Assembly (NCBI RefSeq): GCF_004365875.1
Contig: NZ_SODF01000001.1
Coordinates: 310,001-374,000, forward strand
Origin: Kribbella kalugense
Lineage (GTDB): Bacteria > Actinomycetota > Actinomycetes > Propionibacteriales > Kribbellaceae
Direction: 5' to 3'
DNA: 64,000 nt
A program made the position numbers and the translations under genes. The notes under the pieces were generated by a model that was given only the letters and a program-made list of their open reading frames with translations, searched no databases and was not told the origin of the DNA. Below are positions 52,711 to 61,547 of the stretch, one piece after another. Every line of letters begins with the position of its first letter. Positions within the stretch are counted from its first letter, which is position 1.

Positions 52711-53475
52711 ATGCGCCGCCCGAAGAACATCCTGTTCCGCTGCGCCGCCGTACTCGCTGCGGGACTCGGTCTCGGACTCGCCTTCGCTGCCCCGGCCGGT
52801 GCCGCCGTACCCCAGCCTGTCGCGCCGGGTGAGTTGTCCAAGGCAACCAATGCGGCGCATTCGCCGGCCGCACTCGGCTTGCTCGGAAAGGCCGGCGGTA
52901 CGGCGAAGGCCGCAGGTGCGGTGTCCGTCGCGGCGGATACGCACCCGATCTACGCGCTCAACCCGGCGTTCGTTCGCGACGCGTCGGCGCCGGTCGCGGC
53001 CTTCTGGTACGCCGCAACCACCGCAAGTAAAGGTGGTTCGGCGATGACCGTCTTCACCACGCCCGATGCCGGGGGCAACTGGCAGCCCGTCAATGTGGCC
53101 TCCGGCAACACCGAGGCGCGGATGACGACCGCGGCCAAGGGTGCGCTGGTCTTCACCGAGCCGCAGGTGGGCGCGTGGTACGCGCTCACGGCTACGCAGG
53201 TCCGGCCCTTGAACCCGTCCGCCGTCAAGTCGATCGGAGCCAAGCCCATTTCGGTCACTGCCTACCAAGAACTCGTCTCCCACCGCTACTCCGACAAGCT
53301 CCCCGGCACCACGTACAACGACCAGGGTCTGGCCGGCGGCTACGACACAGCGGCCGCTGCCGCCTCGACCGCCGCGACCTCTCGCAACAACATCATTCCG
53401 ATTACCGCGGGGGCGGGTGCGGTTGCCCTCGCACTCCTGCTGATTGTGAGGCGCAAGATGTCCTACAACGACTGA
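52711..53475 (+). CDS. Exported membrane-anchored partner of the cysteine protease, unknown function
   Basis: A 254-residue exported protein. It has a signal peptide (about 1-32), a compact domain (about 75-200) with regular strands (HPIYALNPAFVRD, AFWYAATTASKGGSAMTVFTT), a low-complexity Ala/Thr region, and a C-terminal helix NIIPITAGAGAVALALLLIV with a short basic tail, so it stays on the outer membrane face. No family is recognised. The ATG lies 1 bp after the protease stop. An inhibitor, chaperone or surface receptor for the protease is possible but unproven. Confidence 0.68.
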   Translation: MRRPKNILFRCAAVLAAGLGLGLAFAAPAGAAVPQPVAPGELSKATNAAHSPAALGLLGKAGGTAKAAGAVSVAADTHPIYALNPAFVRDASAPVAAFWYAATTASKGGSAMTVFTTPDAGGNWQPVNVASGNTEARMTTAAKGALVFTEPQVGAWYALTATQVRPLNPSAVKSIGAKPISVTAYQELVSHRYSDKLPGTTYNDQGLAGGYDTAAAAASTAATSRNNIIPITAGAGAVALALLLIVRRKMSYND

Positions 53476-53486
53476 CCCCCGGTCGC

Positions 53487-53526
53487 CCCGGTTCGCCGTA
53501 CCCGCCTCTCCGTGCGGCGAACCGGG
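53487..53526 (+). terminator. Terminator after protease operon
   Basis: CCCGGTTCGCCG (53487-53498) and CGGCGAACCGGG (53515-53526) form a perfect 12-bp stem with a 16-nt loop, 11 bp after the stop. No T-tract follows, as is common in GC-rich actinobacteria. Confidence 0.75.
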
Positions 53527-53545
53527 CGCTTGCGATGATGGCCCA

Positions 53546-54115
53546 ATGCCCTTTCCCGATGAGCTGGGTCCCGCCGTCAACGTCGCCGACTACAACCCCG
53601 ACTGGCCGGCCGAATTCACCCACCTCGCCGCCAGATTGCAGGCGGTGTTGGGAGATCGAGCCGTAGCCATTGATCACGTCGGCTCGACCTCGGTCCCCGG
53701 GCTGGCGGCGAAGAACTGCATCGACGCTCAGGTCTGAGTGACCGCACTCTCCACCGATTTGGTCGAGCTGCTCGAGAACGCCAGCTTCCGCTGCCGCCCG
53801 GAGCCGTGGAACCGCGTCGAGATCTCAAGCGGCCAACGCTGCGACAAACTCGTGTTCGCGCCACCCGTCGGCGAACGCGCCACGAACGTGCACATTCGTC
53901 TCGCCACCGGTCCTAATGCCCGTTATGCCTTGCTCTTCCGCGACTATCTGCGAGCCGATGAGACTGCCCGCCGGGCCTGGGGCGCGTTCAAACAACGCCT
54001 GGCCCAATCCGTCCCCGACATTTTCGACTACGGCCAGATCAAGGCCCCTGCGACCGAAGTCCTCATAACAGCTGCAGAACGCTGGGCCGACCAAACCGGG
54101 TGGACCATTCCGTAG
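53546..54115 (+). pseudogene. GrpB/UPF0157-family gene interrupted by an in-frame TGA
   Basis: Residues 1-63 (VADYNPDWPAEFTHLAARL, HVGSTSVPGLAAKNCIDAQV) and the sequence straight after the stop (TALSTDLVELLENASFRC...) form one continuous GrpB-like protein of about 189 residues in a single frame. The only break is TGA at 53735-53737, which would be CGA (Arg) by one transition. GrpB proteins resemble nucleotidyltransferases; function is unknown. The GTG straight after the stop could restart translation of the 125-residue C-terminal part. Sequencing error or stop readthrough remain possible. GATGAT lies 6 nt before the ATG. Confidence 0.75.
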
Positions 54116-54976
54116 CTACCAGCGGCGAGGCAATCTCGGCTCTTGGCAGAGGAATGCGCCGACGGCGAGTTCCAATGCTGGGTACGAGCCCCACAGGTCA
54201 GTTCGTCGTACCGAAATGACGTGCCAGCTCAGCGCGTCCAGTTCCGTACGACGGGTTTCGTCTTTCAACTGTTGCTTCTTCGACGAATGCCACTGGTCGC
54301 TGTCGTACTCCAACCCAAGCCGCCGCCCGTCGACCGGGCGAGTGGGAAAGCCAAGGTCAAGGCGGTAGGTGCGGGTCGGCCCCCTGACCGGCACCTGCAG
54401 CTCTGGCCGTCCGAAGCCGCCGTCGATCAGGCGGAGTCGTAGCCACTCGCCGGGCGAGGCCGCGCGGTCGTCGGCCCAGCGGAGGATGTCCTGCGCTTGC
54501 CGGTAGCCGGGGCGGCCTTCGTACGCCGCACATGCGGCTTGGAGAGTAGCCCGGTCGGCTTTGGCTGAACGCAGGAACGCGTCGACGGAGGACAACGCGA
54601 ACGGTCGCGGCAGCCGCATGGCGAGTTCGACTGCGGTGGCGGTCGGACTCGTGACACGCACGCCGAGGACGTCGACCTCGTCGCTGGGCTGCCGAGTCCA
54701 GTGAGCCTGGACCAACTCGGCGGGCCCGAGCGCGGTGGTGTCGAGCCCGTGCAACCAGGCGGCGGTCGGCCCACATGCGATTGCGTCTGGCGGTATCAGC
54801 AGGCGCGCCGAGTCGGCGCGCAATTCGGGGGAGTCAGGAACGCGTACGTCGACATACACGCCCTTCATCACTGGGCGAATGTCGCCGTGAGCGAGAAGCC
54901 ACTTGAGCTTTCGCCCCACCTGATAAGGCCGAAACGGAATACCACAAAAGTAATACGGAAAGTCAGCAGGAAGCAT
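54116..54976 (-). CDS. AbiEi/DUF559-like protein with PD-(D/E)xK endonuclease-like domain
   Basis: A 286-residue protein. The N-terminal winged-helix-like part (LKWLLAHGDIRPVMKGVYVDV, ACGPTAAWLHGLDT) resembles AbiEi-type antitoxins. The C-terminal domain is Vsr/DUF559-like: GEWLRLRLIDGGF, TYRLDLGFP and GLEYDSDQWHSSKKQQLKDETRRTELDALSWHVISV, with D and E residues in PD-(D/E)xK positions. No AbiEii toxin is adjacent. It is a common orphan family in actinobacteria and may be defensive or regulatory. Its stop abuts that of the broken grpB gene. Confidence 0.72.
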   Translation of the reverse strand: MLPADFPYYFCGIPFRPYQVGRKLKWLLAHGDIRPVMKGVYVDVRVPDSPELRADSARLLIPPDAIACGPTAAWLHGLDTTALGPAELVQAHWTRQPSDEVDVLGVRVTSPTATAVELAMRLPRPFALSSVDAFLRSAKADRATLQAACAAYEGRPGYRQAQDILRWADDRAASPGEWLRLRLIDGGFGRPELQVPVRGPTRTYRLDLGFPTRPVDGRRLGLEYDSDQWHSSKKQQLKDETRRTELDALSWHVISVRRTDLWGSYPALELAVGAFLCQEPRLPRRW

Positions 54977-55015
54977 CCCGACAGCATCCCCGAAGACACG
55001 ATCCGATGCTCAAAG

Positions 55016-55076
55016 TTGTCCACAGGCCCACCCGGGGGCCCCGATGTCATGCGTTCCCGCCAAGAAGTTTTCCACA
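55016..55076 (+). promoter_or_regulatory. Two DnaA-box-like sites in the 226-bp gap
   Basis: TTGTCCACA (55016-55024, a perfect actinobacterial DnaA box) and TTTTCCACA (55068-55076) occur in the same orientation, starts 52 bp apart, between the AbiEi-like and DUF349 genes. No gene is supported in the gap (54977-55202). No replication genes are near, so this is not taken as an origin. Confidence 0.4.
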
Positions 55077-55202
55077 ACCTGCAGCCAGGGGATGAGCGAC
55101 CGGAGAGCGAGTCGGCACGAGCGCTCGCCTGTGGTTCGCGCGGCCCCGGCAGCACCGGTCCGTTCACCCGCCACGGTTGGGCGTGGGGCGGCTAACCCGC
55201 GG

Positions 55203-56429
55203 TTAGCTGAAGTCGGAGAGGGCGTTTTGGGCTTGGGTCAGCCATTCTCGGCGGGCGGCTATGGCTTCTCTCGCCTCAGTGGCCTTGCGGCTGTTGCCTT
55301 GCGACTCCGCCTTGGCAGCCTGCTTCTCCAAATCGGAGATGAGCGACTGGAGCTGCTTGACCGTGGCTTCCGCGCGAGCCCGCGCCTCCGGGTTGCTGCG
55401 GTTCCAGACCTCGTCCTCTGCGGACTTCACAGCCTGCTCAACAGCCCGCAACCGCCCGTCGACCGCGCGCATCGAGTCGCGCGGGATCTTCCCGATTTGA
55501 TCCCACCGGTCCAGGTACTCACGCAACTGCTCCCGCGCCGCTTTCGCATCCGAGACCGGCAGCATGCCCTCGATCTCCACCAGCAGCGCTTCCTTGGCCG
55601 CCAGGTTGTCCACCTGCTCAGCGTTCTCCTCGGCCTGTACTGCGTCCCGCGCGCCGAAGAACAGGTCCTGCGCAGCACGGAAGCGAGCCCACAGCTTGTC
55701 GTCCACCTCACGCGGCGCCGGCCCAGCGGCCTTCCACTGCCGCATGAGATCCCGGAACCGGCCGGAAGTCGGCCCCCACTCGTTCGACGACGCCAACGTC
55801 TCCGCCTCGGCCGCGAGCCGCTCCTTCACGACCGCGGCCTCTTCACGCTTCGAGGACAGCTCAGCGAAGTGCTGCTTGCGATGCCGGGTGTACGTCGTAC
55901 GCGCAGAAGAGAACCGGTGCCACAGCTCGTCGTCGCTGGACTTGTCGAGCCGGGGGAGTGCCTTCCACTCGTCGAGGAGTTCGCGCAGTCGGGTTACGCC
56001 GTGCCGCCAGTCGGTGCCGCCGGCGATGGTCTCGGCCTCGGTGGCGATCTTGGTCTTGGCGGACCGCGCCTCCTCGACCTTCGCAGCACGCTCGGCCTTG
56101 CGCCGTTCGCGTTGCTCGGCGACCAGAGGGGTGAGCGCGTCGAGCCGGGCGCGTAGGCCGTCGAGGTCGCCGACTGCCTGGGCCTCCTCGAGTGAGCCGG
56201 TGACCTTCTTGACCGCGGCTCGGGCGTCGTCCGGGGACACGGTGCCCGCCTGGACGCGCTGCTCGAGCAGCTCCACCTCGAACGCCAGAGCGTCGTACCG
56301 GCGGGTGTAGAAGGCGAGCGCCTCGTCGGGGTTCGCGTCCGGCCACTGGCCGACCGCCCGTTCGCCGTCCTTGGTGCGTACGAAGACCGTTCCGTCCTCC
56401 GCTACCCGGCCCCAGCTCTCTCCGGCCAC
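55203..56429 (-). CDS. DUF349-repeat coiled-coil protein
   Basis: A 408-residue soluble protein. After an N-terminal domain (about 1-45, EDGTVFVRTKDGERAVGQWPD) it contains DUF349 repeats, each a three-helix unit with the pattern DWRHGVTRLRELLDEWKALPRL...LWHRFSSAR, at about 135-200, 205-275 and 285-345, then a charged coiled coil (QLQSLISDLEKQAAKAESQG). The function is unknown. It is widely conserved in actinobacteria near hisS, as here. It starts at GTG 56429. Confidence 0.85.
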   Translation of the reverse strand: MAGESWGRVAEDGTVFVRTKDGERAVGQWPDANPDEALAFYTRRYDALAFEVELLEQRVQAGTVSPDDARAAVKKVTGSLEEAQAVGDLDGLRARLDALTPLVAEQRERRKAERAAKVEEARSAKTKIATEAETIAGGTDWRHGVTRLRELLDEWKALPRLDKSSDDELWHRFSSARTTYTRHRKQHFAELSSKREEAAVVKERLAAEAETLASSNEWGPTSGRFRDLMRQWKAAGPAPREVDDKLWARFRAAQDLFFGARDAVQAEENAEQVDNLAAKEALLVEIEGMLPVSDAKAAREQLREYLDRWDQIGKIPRDSMRAVDGRLRAVEQAVKSAEDEVWNRSNPEARARAEATVKQLQSLISDLEKQAAKAESQGNSRKATEAREAIAARREWLTQAQNALSDFS

Positions 56430-56573
56430 AACTCGCCCCTTCCGGCGGTATGTACTGCGCTCATGCCCATTCTGGTCAGTCCCCGGTCCAACCGTGCGAA
56501 CAAGGGCCTGGCGGGCGCGTCGAGCTGCCTTCTCGACGCTTATCCCTGAACAATCACAAACTCCCAGCTCAGG

Positions 56574-56588
56574 CGCAACGGTGTTGCG
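56574..56588. promoter_or_regulatory. Palindrome in upstream region of the hydrolase-hisS operon
   Basis: CGCAACGGTGTTGCG: perfect 6-bp arms with a 3-bp centre, about 88 bp before the metallo-beta-lactamase start and 145 bp before the divergent DUF349 gene. It may be an operator or small RNA hairpin. The rest of the 246-bp divergent gap shows no gene; TAGCCT at 56627-56632 could be a -10 box. Confidence 0.35.
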
Positions 56589-56675
56589 TCACAATCCGGC
56601 TCGAACTCAGCTCACAGTGACCGGTAGCCTTGGGTGGTCCAGCCCCTGTCCAGAACCGTTTCAGGAAGGTTTGTC

Positions 56676-57365
56676 GTGCTCATCGCCGGGTTCCCCGCGG
56701 GATCGTGGGGTACGAATTGCTACGTCGTCGCCACCGGCCAGGGCGCGGAGTGCATCGTCGTCGACCCCGGTCAGGACGCGACCAGCGGTATCGAGCAGGT
56801 CGTCCGGGAGAACAAGCTCAAACCCGTCGCCGTGCTGCTTACACACGGTCACATCGACCACATGTTCTCAGTCCTCCCGGTCTGCGGGACGTACGACGCG
56901 ACTGCCTGGATCCACCCCGATGACCGGCACCTGCTCGCGGACCCGATGGCCGGCATCAGCCCGGAGACCGCGCGAATGCTCCTGGGCGGTAACCACGAGT
57001 TCGCCGAGCCGGACGATGTCGCGGAGCTCAAGGACGGTCTGAGCCTGGAGTTGGCCGGCCTGAAGTTCACCGTCGACCACACCCCGGGCCACACGAAGGG
57101 GTCGGTCACGTTCACGACGCCGTACGACGGGCCGGAAGAAGTACCCGCGGTTCTTTTCTCCGGTGACGTGTTGTTCGCCGGGTCGATCGGCCGGACGGAT
57201 CTGCCTGGCGGCGATCATCCGGCCATGCTGCATACGTTGGCCACCAAGATCCTGCCGATGCGCGACGAGATCGTCGTCCTGCCGGGTCATGGCGGCCAGA
57301 CCACGATCGGCCGGGAGAAGGCGACCAACCCCTACTTGCAGGACCTGGAGATTCCACAACTATGA
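56676..57365 (+). CDS. Metallo-beta-lactamase-fold hydrolase (glyoxalase II-like)
   Basis: A 229-residue MBL-fold protein. Metal ligands are visible: LLTHGHIDHMF (HxHxDH), VDHTPGHTKGS, LFSGDVLFAGSIGRTD and VLPGHGGQTTIG. It begins GFPAGSWGTNCYVV, typical of the glyoxalase II/thiolesterase-like group found next to hisS in actinobacteria. The substrate is unknown. GTG 56676 is chosen for the GGAAGG ribosome binding site 7 nt upstream. The stop overlaps the hisS start (ATGA), so they are coexpressed. Confidence 0.9.
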   Translation: MLIAGFPAGSWGTNCYVVATGQGAECIVVDPGQDATSGIEQVVRENKLKPVAVLLTHGHIDHMFSVLPVCGTYDATAWIHPDDRHLLADPMAGISPETARMLLGGNHEFAEPDDVAELKDGLSLELAGLKFTVDHTPGHTKGSVTFTTPYDGPEEVPAVLFSGDVLFAGSIGRTDLPGGDHPAMLHTLATKILPMRDEIVVLPGHGGQTTIGREKATNPYLQDLEIPQL

Positions 57366-58693
57366 GCAAGGTGACCCCTCTTAGCGGGTTCCCCGAATTC
57401 CTTCCGCAAGACCGCATTGTCGAACTGCAGTTCCTCGACACGATCCGGGAGACGTTCGAGCTGCACGGTTTCGCGTCGATCGAGACCCGTGCGGTCGAGC
57501 CGGTCGAGCGCCTGTCCAACCAGGGCGAGGACGCCGACAAGGAGATCTACGGCGTACGACGGCTTGCCGCGAACGCTGACGAAGACGCGGCGCTCGGGCT
57601 GCACTTCGACCTGACCGTGCCGTTCGCCCGCTACGTGCTCGAGCACAGCGGCAAGCTGACGTTCCCGTTCCGGCGCTACCAGATCCAGAAGGTATGGCGC
57701 GGCGAACGCCCGCAGGAGGGCCGCTACCGCGAGTTCACCCAGGCGGACATCGACATCATCGACAGCGGCGAGCTGCCGTTCCACTACGAGGTCGAGCTGC
57801 CGCTGGTGATCGCGGACGCGTTCCGCAAGCTGCCGATCCCGCCGTTCCGGATCCAGGTGAACACCCGGCAGATCCCGGAGGGCTTCTACCGCGGCCTCGG
57901 CATCGAGGACATCACCGGTGCGCTCCGGATCGTCGACAAGCTGGACAAGATCGGCCCGGACAAGGTGACCGACCTGCTGACCGCCGCCGGCCTGTCCGCG
58001 GAGACGGCCAAGCAGGTACTGCGACTTGCCGAGATCTCGAGTACTGACGCGTCGTTCGCCGACCAGGTCCGGGCGCTCGGCGTCCAGAACGAGATCCTCG
58101 ACGAGGGCCTCGAGCGGCTGTCCCAGATCATGACGGCCGCGAACGAGCACGCTCCCGGCCTGCTGGTGGCCGACCTGAAGATCGCCCGCGGCCTCGACTA
58201 CTACACCGGCACGGTCTACGAGACCCAGCTGATCGGCGACGAGGGCTACGGATCGATCTGCTCCGGCGGCCGGTACGACTCGCTGGCGTCCGACGGCAAG
58301 ACGACGTACCCCGGGGTTGGCATCTCGATCGGGGTGTCGCGGTTGGTGCACCGGCTGATCAGCAAGGGGTTGCTGAAGGCGAGCCGGAGTACGCCGACTG
58401 CTGTGCTGATTGCCCTCAACTCCGAAGAAGACCGGACCGAGGCCATGCGGACCGCAATCCAGCTGCGCGGGCGGGGGATTCCGGTGGAGGTGGCGCCGGC
58501 GGCCGCGAAGTTCGGGAAGCAGATCCGGTTCGCGGACCGGCGGGGGATCCCGTTCGTGTTGTTCAGCACCGAGAACGGGCCCGAGCTGAAAGACATCCGT
58601 AGCGGTGAGCAGGTGCCGGTCGATCCGGCGACCTGGGCGCCGCCGGCGACCGACCTAACCCCTCAGATCGAAACGCAAGAGGAGAACTCGTGA
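57362..58693 (+). CDS. hisS: Histidyl-tRNA synthetase
   Basis: A 443-residue class II synthetase that charges tRNA-His. Motif 2 is in [29 protein letters not shown]; the histidine loop [16 protein letters not shown] and [11 protein letters not shown] follow; motif 3 is [13 protein letters not shown]. The C-terminal anticodon-binding domain (about 340-425) includes [37 protein letters not shown]. Start ATG overlaps the hydrolase stop, and the stop overlaps the aspS start (GTGA): one operon of three. Confidence 0.96.
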   Translation: MSKVTPLSGFPEFLPQDRIVELQFLDTIRETFELHGFASIETRAVEPVERLSNQGEDADKEIYGVRRLAANADEDAALGLHFDLTVPFARYVLEHSGKLTFPFRRYQIQKVWRGERPQEGRYREFTQADIDIIDSGELPFHYEVELPLVIADAFRKLPIPPFRIQVNTRQIPEGFYRGLGIEDITGALRIVDKLDKIGPDKVTDLLTAAGLSAETAKQVLRLAEISSTDASFADQVRALGVQNEILDEGLERLSQIMTAANEHAPGLLVADLKIARGLDYYTGTVYETQLIGDEGYGSICSGGRYDSLASDGKTTYPGVGISIGVSRLVHRLISKGLLKASRSTPTAVLIALNSEEDRTEAMRTAIQLRGRGIPVEVAPAAAKFGKQIRFADRRGIPFVLFSTENGPELKDIRSGEQVPVDPATWAPPATDLTPQIETQEENS

Positions 58694-60465
58694 TCCGTAC
58701 CCATTCCGCAGGCTCGTTGCGCGCGGAGAACGCCGGCCAAACCGTGATCCTGGCGGGCTGGGTGGCGCGGCGGCGCGATCACGGCGGCGTGGCGTTCCTG
58801 GACCTGCGCGACTCGTCCGGCACCGTCCAGGTCGTCATCCGGGACGAGGAGGCCGCGCACGGGCTGCGTTCGGAGTACTGCCTGAAGGTCGTCGGCGAGG
58901 TCTCGCCGCGCCCCGAGGGCAACGCGAACCCGAACCTGCCGACCGGCGAGATCGAGGTGATCGCGACCGAGGTCGAGGTGCTGAACGAGGCCGCGCCGCT
59001 GCCGTTCCCGGTCGAGGAGCACCACGCGACGCCGGTGAACGAGGAGATCCGGCTCAAGTACCGGTACCTCGACCTGCGCCGCCAGGGCCCTGGTACGGCG
59101 ATTCGCCTGCGCAGCGAGGTCAACAAGGCCGCCCGCGAGGTCCTCGCGCAGCACGATTTTGTCGAGATCGAGACGCCGACGCTGACCAAGTCCACGCCGG
59201 AAGGCGCGCGTGACTTCCTGGTGCCGGCTCGTCTGCAGCCGGGCAGCTGGTACGCGCTGCCGCAGTCGCCGCAGCTGTTCAAGCAGCTGCTGATGGTGGC
59301 CGGGATGGAGCGGTACTACCAGATCGCGCGCTGCTACCGCGACGAGGACTTCCGCGCCGACCGGCAGCCCGAGTTCACCCAGCTCGACGTCGAGATGAGC
59401 TTCGTCGACCAGGACGACGTGATCGCGCTGTCCGAGGAGATCCTGACCGCGCTGTGGAAGCTCGTCGGGTACGACGTACAGACGCCGATCCCGCGGATGA
59501 CGTACGGCGAGGCGATGGCGCGGTTCGGGTCCGACAAGCCGGACCTGCGGATGGGCCTCGAGCTGGTCGAGTGCACGGAGTACTTCAAGAACACGCCGTT
59601 CCGGGTGTTCCAGGCGCCGTACGTCGGTGCCGTGGTCATGCCGGGTGGCGCGGACCAGCCGCGGAAGCAGCTGGACGCATGGCAGGACTGGGCCAAGCAG
59701 CGCGGCGCCAAGGGTCTCGCCTATGTGCTGGTCGGTCAGGACGGCGAGCTCGGTGGGCCGGTTGCGAAGAACCTGTCCGACGAGGAGCGCGCTGGTATTG
59801 CCGACCACGTCGGTGCGAAGCCGGGTGACTGCATCTTCTTCGCTGCCGGCCCGGTCAAGTCGTCGCGGGCGCTGCTCGGTGCGGCTCGCCTGGAGATCGG
59901 CCGTCGTGGCGGGCTGATCGACGAGTCGGCGTGGTCGTTCCTGTGGGTCGTGGACGCGCCGCTGTTCGAGCCGGCCGACGAGGCGACCGCCGCCGGCGAT
60001 GTCGCGGTCGGGTCCGGTGCGTGGACCGCCGTACACCACGCCTTCACGTCGCCGAAGCCAGACTCGATGGAGACGTTCGACACCGATCCGGGGTCGGCGC
60101 TGGCGTACGCGTACGACATCGTCTGCAACGGCAACGAGATCGGCGGCGGGTCGATCCGTATCCACCGCGAGGACGTGCAGAAGCGGGTCTTCAAGGTGAT
60201 GGGACTGACCGACGAGGAGGCCACGGAGAAGTTCGGCTTCCTGCTCGACGCGTTCAAGTTCGGCGCGCCGCCGCACGGCGGGATCGCGTTCGGCTGGGAC
60301 CGGATCACCGCGCTGCTCGCCGGGACCGAGTCGATCCGGGACGTGATCGCGTTCCCGAAGTCAGGCGGTGGGTTCGACCCGCTGACCGCCGCGCCGGCGC
60401 CGATCACGCCGGAGCAGCGCAAGGAGGCCGGCGTCGACGCCAAGCCGGAGTCCAAGGAGAAGTAG
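58690..60465 (+). CDS. aspS: Aspartyl-tRNA synthetase, probably non-discriminating
   Basis: A 591-residue bacterial-type AspRS: N-terminal OB fold ([22 protein letters not shown]), class II core with motif 2 [18 protein letters not shown], an inserted GAD-like domain (about 295-420), and motif 3 [18 protein letters not shown]. Residue 31 is His (RRRDHGG), the identity seen in bacterial enzymes that also charge tRNA-Asn, which actinobacteria then convert with GatCAB; so it is probably non-discriminating. GTG start in a 4-bp overlap with hisS. A 14-bp hairpin terminator follows. Confidence 0.95.
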   Translation: MIRTHSAGSLRAENAGQTVILAGWVARRRDHGGVAFLDLRDSSGTVQVVIRDEEAAHGLRSEYCLKVVGEVSPRPEGNANPNLPTGEIEVIATEVEVLNEAAPLPFPVEEHHATPVNEEIRLKYRYLDLRRQGPGTAIRLRSEVNKAAREVLAQHDFVEIETPTLTKSTPEGARDFLVPARLQPGSWYALPQSPQLFKQLLMVAGMERYYQIARCYRDEDFRADRQPEFTQLDVEMSFVDQDDVIALSEEILTALWKLVGYDVQTPIPRMTYGEAMARFGSDKPDLRMGLELVECTEYFKNTPFRVFQAPYVGAVVMPGGADQPRKQLDAWQDWAKQRGAKGLAYVLVGQDGELGGPVAKNLSDEERAGIADHVGAKPGDCIFFAAGPVKSSRALLGAARLEIGRRGGLIDESAWSFLWVVDAPLFEPADEATAAGDVAVGSGAWTAVHHAFTSPKPDSMETFDTDPGSALAYAYDIVCNGNEIGGGSIRIHREDVQKRVFKVMGLTDEEATEKFGFLLDAFKFGAPPHGGIAFGWDRITALLAGTESIRDVIAFPKSGGGFDPLTAAPAPITPEQRKEAGVDAKPESKEK

Positions 60466-60497
60466 GGGTTGAGCTCTCCCGGGTTTGGGAGGAAACT

Positions 60498-60541
60498 GGC
60501 GGTGTCGTGAAGATGCTTAGTTAGCTTTTCACGACGCCGCC
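60498..60541 (+). terminator. Terminator of the hisS-aspS operon
   Basis: GGCGGTGTCGTGAA (60498-60511) pairs over 14 bp, with one G-U, with TTCACGACGCCGCC (60528-60541). The 16-nt loop is AT-rich. It lies 32 bp after the aspS stop and just before the GH19 ribosome binding site, so the GH19 promoter must lie inside or very near it, or GH19 depends on read-through. Confidence 0.75.
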
Positions 60542-60566
60542 CTCTCCTACCGCCCCAGGAGTGCTC

Positions 60567-61505
60567 ATGCGTCGTCTCCTCATTGCCCTTGTTGCCGGTC
60601 TAGGCCTCGCGTTCGCCGCAGTGGTCCCGGCATACGCGACCGTCTTCCAGACCTACGGCAGCGGCGTGAACGTCCGCGCCGACGCCTACCTGTCGTCCGC
60701 CATCGTCGGCACGCTGAGCGGCCCGACGTCCATCGATGTCGACTGCCAGAAGCAGGGCGACGTCGTCAGCAACTCCGACGGGACCAGTTCGTGGTGGGCG
60801 CATGTGCCCGCGCTCGGTGGTTACGTGACCGTCGTGTACGTCGCGATCCCCGAGGACCAGTTGCCCGGCGTACCGGTGTGTGGTGACGACAACCCACCGC
60901 CGACCGGTGACATCACGCTGGCCGACGTAGAGGCGATGTTCGGCACCCGGATCGCGAACCCGTCGATCGTCGAGACCGGCCTGCCGTCGCTCAACCAGGC
61001 GATGCGGGATGCGAATATCAACACGCCGTACCGGAAGGCCGCATTCCTGGCCACGCTGGTGCACGAGTCGCGGCTGGAGTACAACATCCGCGAGATCGGC
61101 GACACCCGGCTGTACGGCGGCCGCGGGTACATCCAGCTCACCGGCGACTTCAACTACGGCCCGGCCGGCCAGTACCTCGGCATCGACCTGCTCGGCAACC
61201 CGGACCTGGCGCTGTCGCTGCAGTGGAGCGCGCCGATCGCGCGCTGGTACTGGACCGTTGCCCGCGACATCAATCCGTACGCCGACAACCTCGACATGGG
61301 CCGCGTCAACGCCGCCATCGGCTACCCGGCCGGCGCCGAGGACCAACGCCGCTGCGACTCCTTCAAGAGCGCCCTGAACTACCTGACCGGCTCGATCCCG
61401 GCCGGCGTCATCTGCACGCGCCCAGCCAAACTCAAGGGCGACACCACCCACCTAACCCGCACCCAATTCGCCACCCTCGCCAAGAACGGCGGCGGTTTGG
61501 GCTGA
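60567..61505 (+). CDS. Secreted GH19 hydrolase with SH3-like domain (chitinase/endolysin type)
   Basis: A 312-residue exported enzyme. A signal peptide (about 1-25, ending VPAYA) is followed by an SH3b-like wall-binding domain (about 27-95, VFQTYGSGVNVRADAYLSSAIVGTL), a short Pro linker, then the GH19 catalytic domain. Catalytic Glu residues are in LVHESRLEYNIREIGD, and LYGGRGYIQLTGDFNYGPAGQYLGIDLLGNPDLA is the conserved core. It may cleave chitin or peptidoglycan; the SH3b domain favours a wall substrate. ATG 60567 follows AGGAG. Confidence 0.86.
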   Translation: MRRLLIALVAGLGLAFAAVVPAYATVFQTYGSGVNVRADAYLSSAIVGTLSGPTSIDVDCQKQGDVVSNSDGTSSWWAHVPALGGYVTVVYVAIPEDQLPGVPVCGDDNPPPTGDITLADVEAMFGTRIANPSIVETGLPSLNQAMRDANINTPYRKAAFLATLVHESRLEYNIREIGDTRLYGGRGYIQLTGDFNYGPAGQYLGIDLLGNPDLALSLQWSAPIARWYWTVARDINPYADNLDMGRVNAAIGYPAGAEDQRRCDSFKSALNYLTGSIPAGVICTRPAKLKGDTTHLTRTQFATLAKNGGGLG

Positions 61506-61512
61506 CCGGGCG

Positions 61513-61542
61513 TCGGCCGGACCCCGCTGCGGGTCCGGCCGA
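61513..61542. terminator. Bidirectional terminator between convergent genes
   Basis: TCGGCCGGACCC (61513-61524) and GGGTCCGGCCGA (61531-61542) form a perfect 12-bp stem with a 6-nt loop, between the GH19 stop (61505) and the stop of the convergent anti-sigma-like gene (61548). Confidence 0.85.
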
Positions 61543-61547
61543 TATGC

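Noticed and set aside
54116-54976. Complete AbiE toxin-antitoxin pair
   Set aside because: The AbiEi-like protein is present but no AbiEii nucleotidyltransferase toxin is adjacent. The broken grpB gene is nucleotidyltransferase-like, but it is convergent and belongs to a different family.
55016-55202. A replication origin suggested by DnaA-like boxes
   Set aside because: Only two boxes, no AT-rich unwinding region, and no dnaA, dnaN or rpmH nearby.
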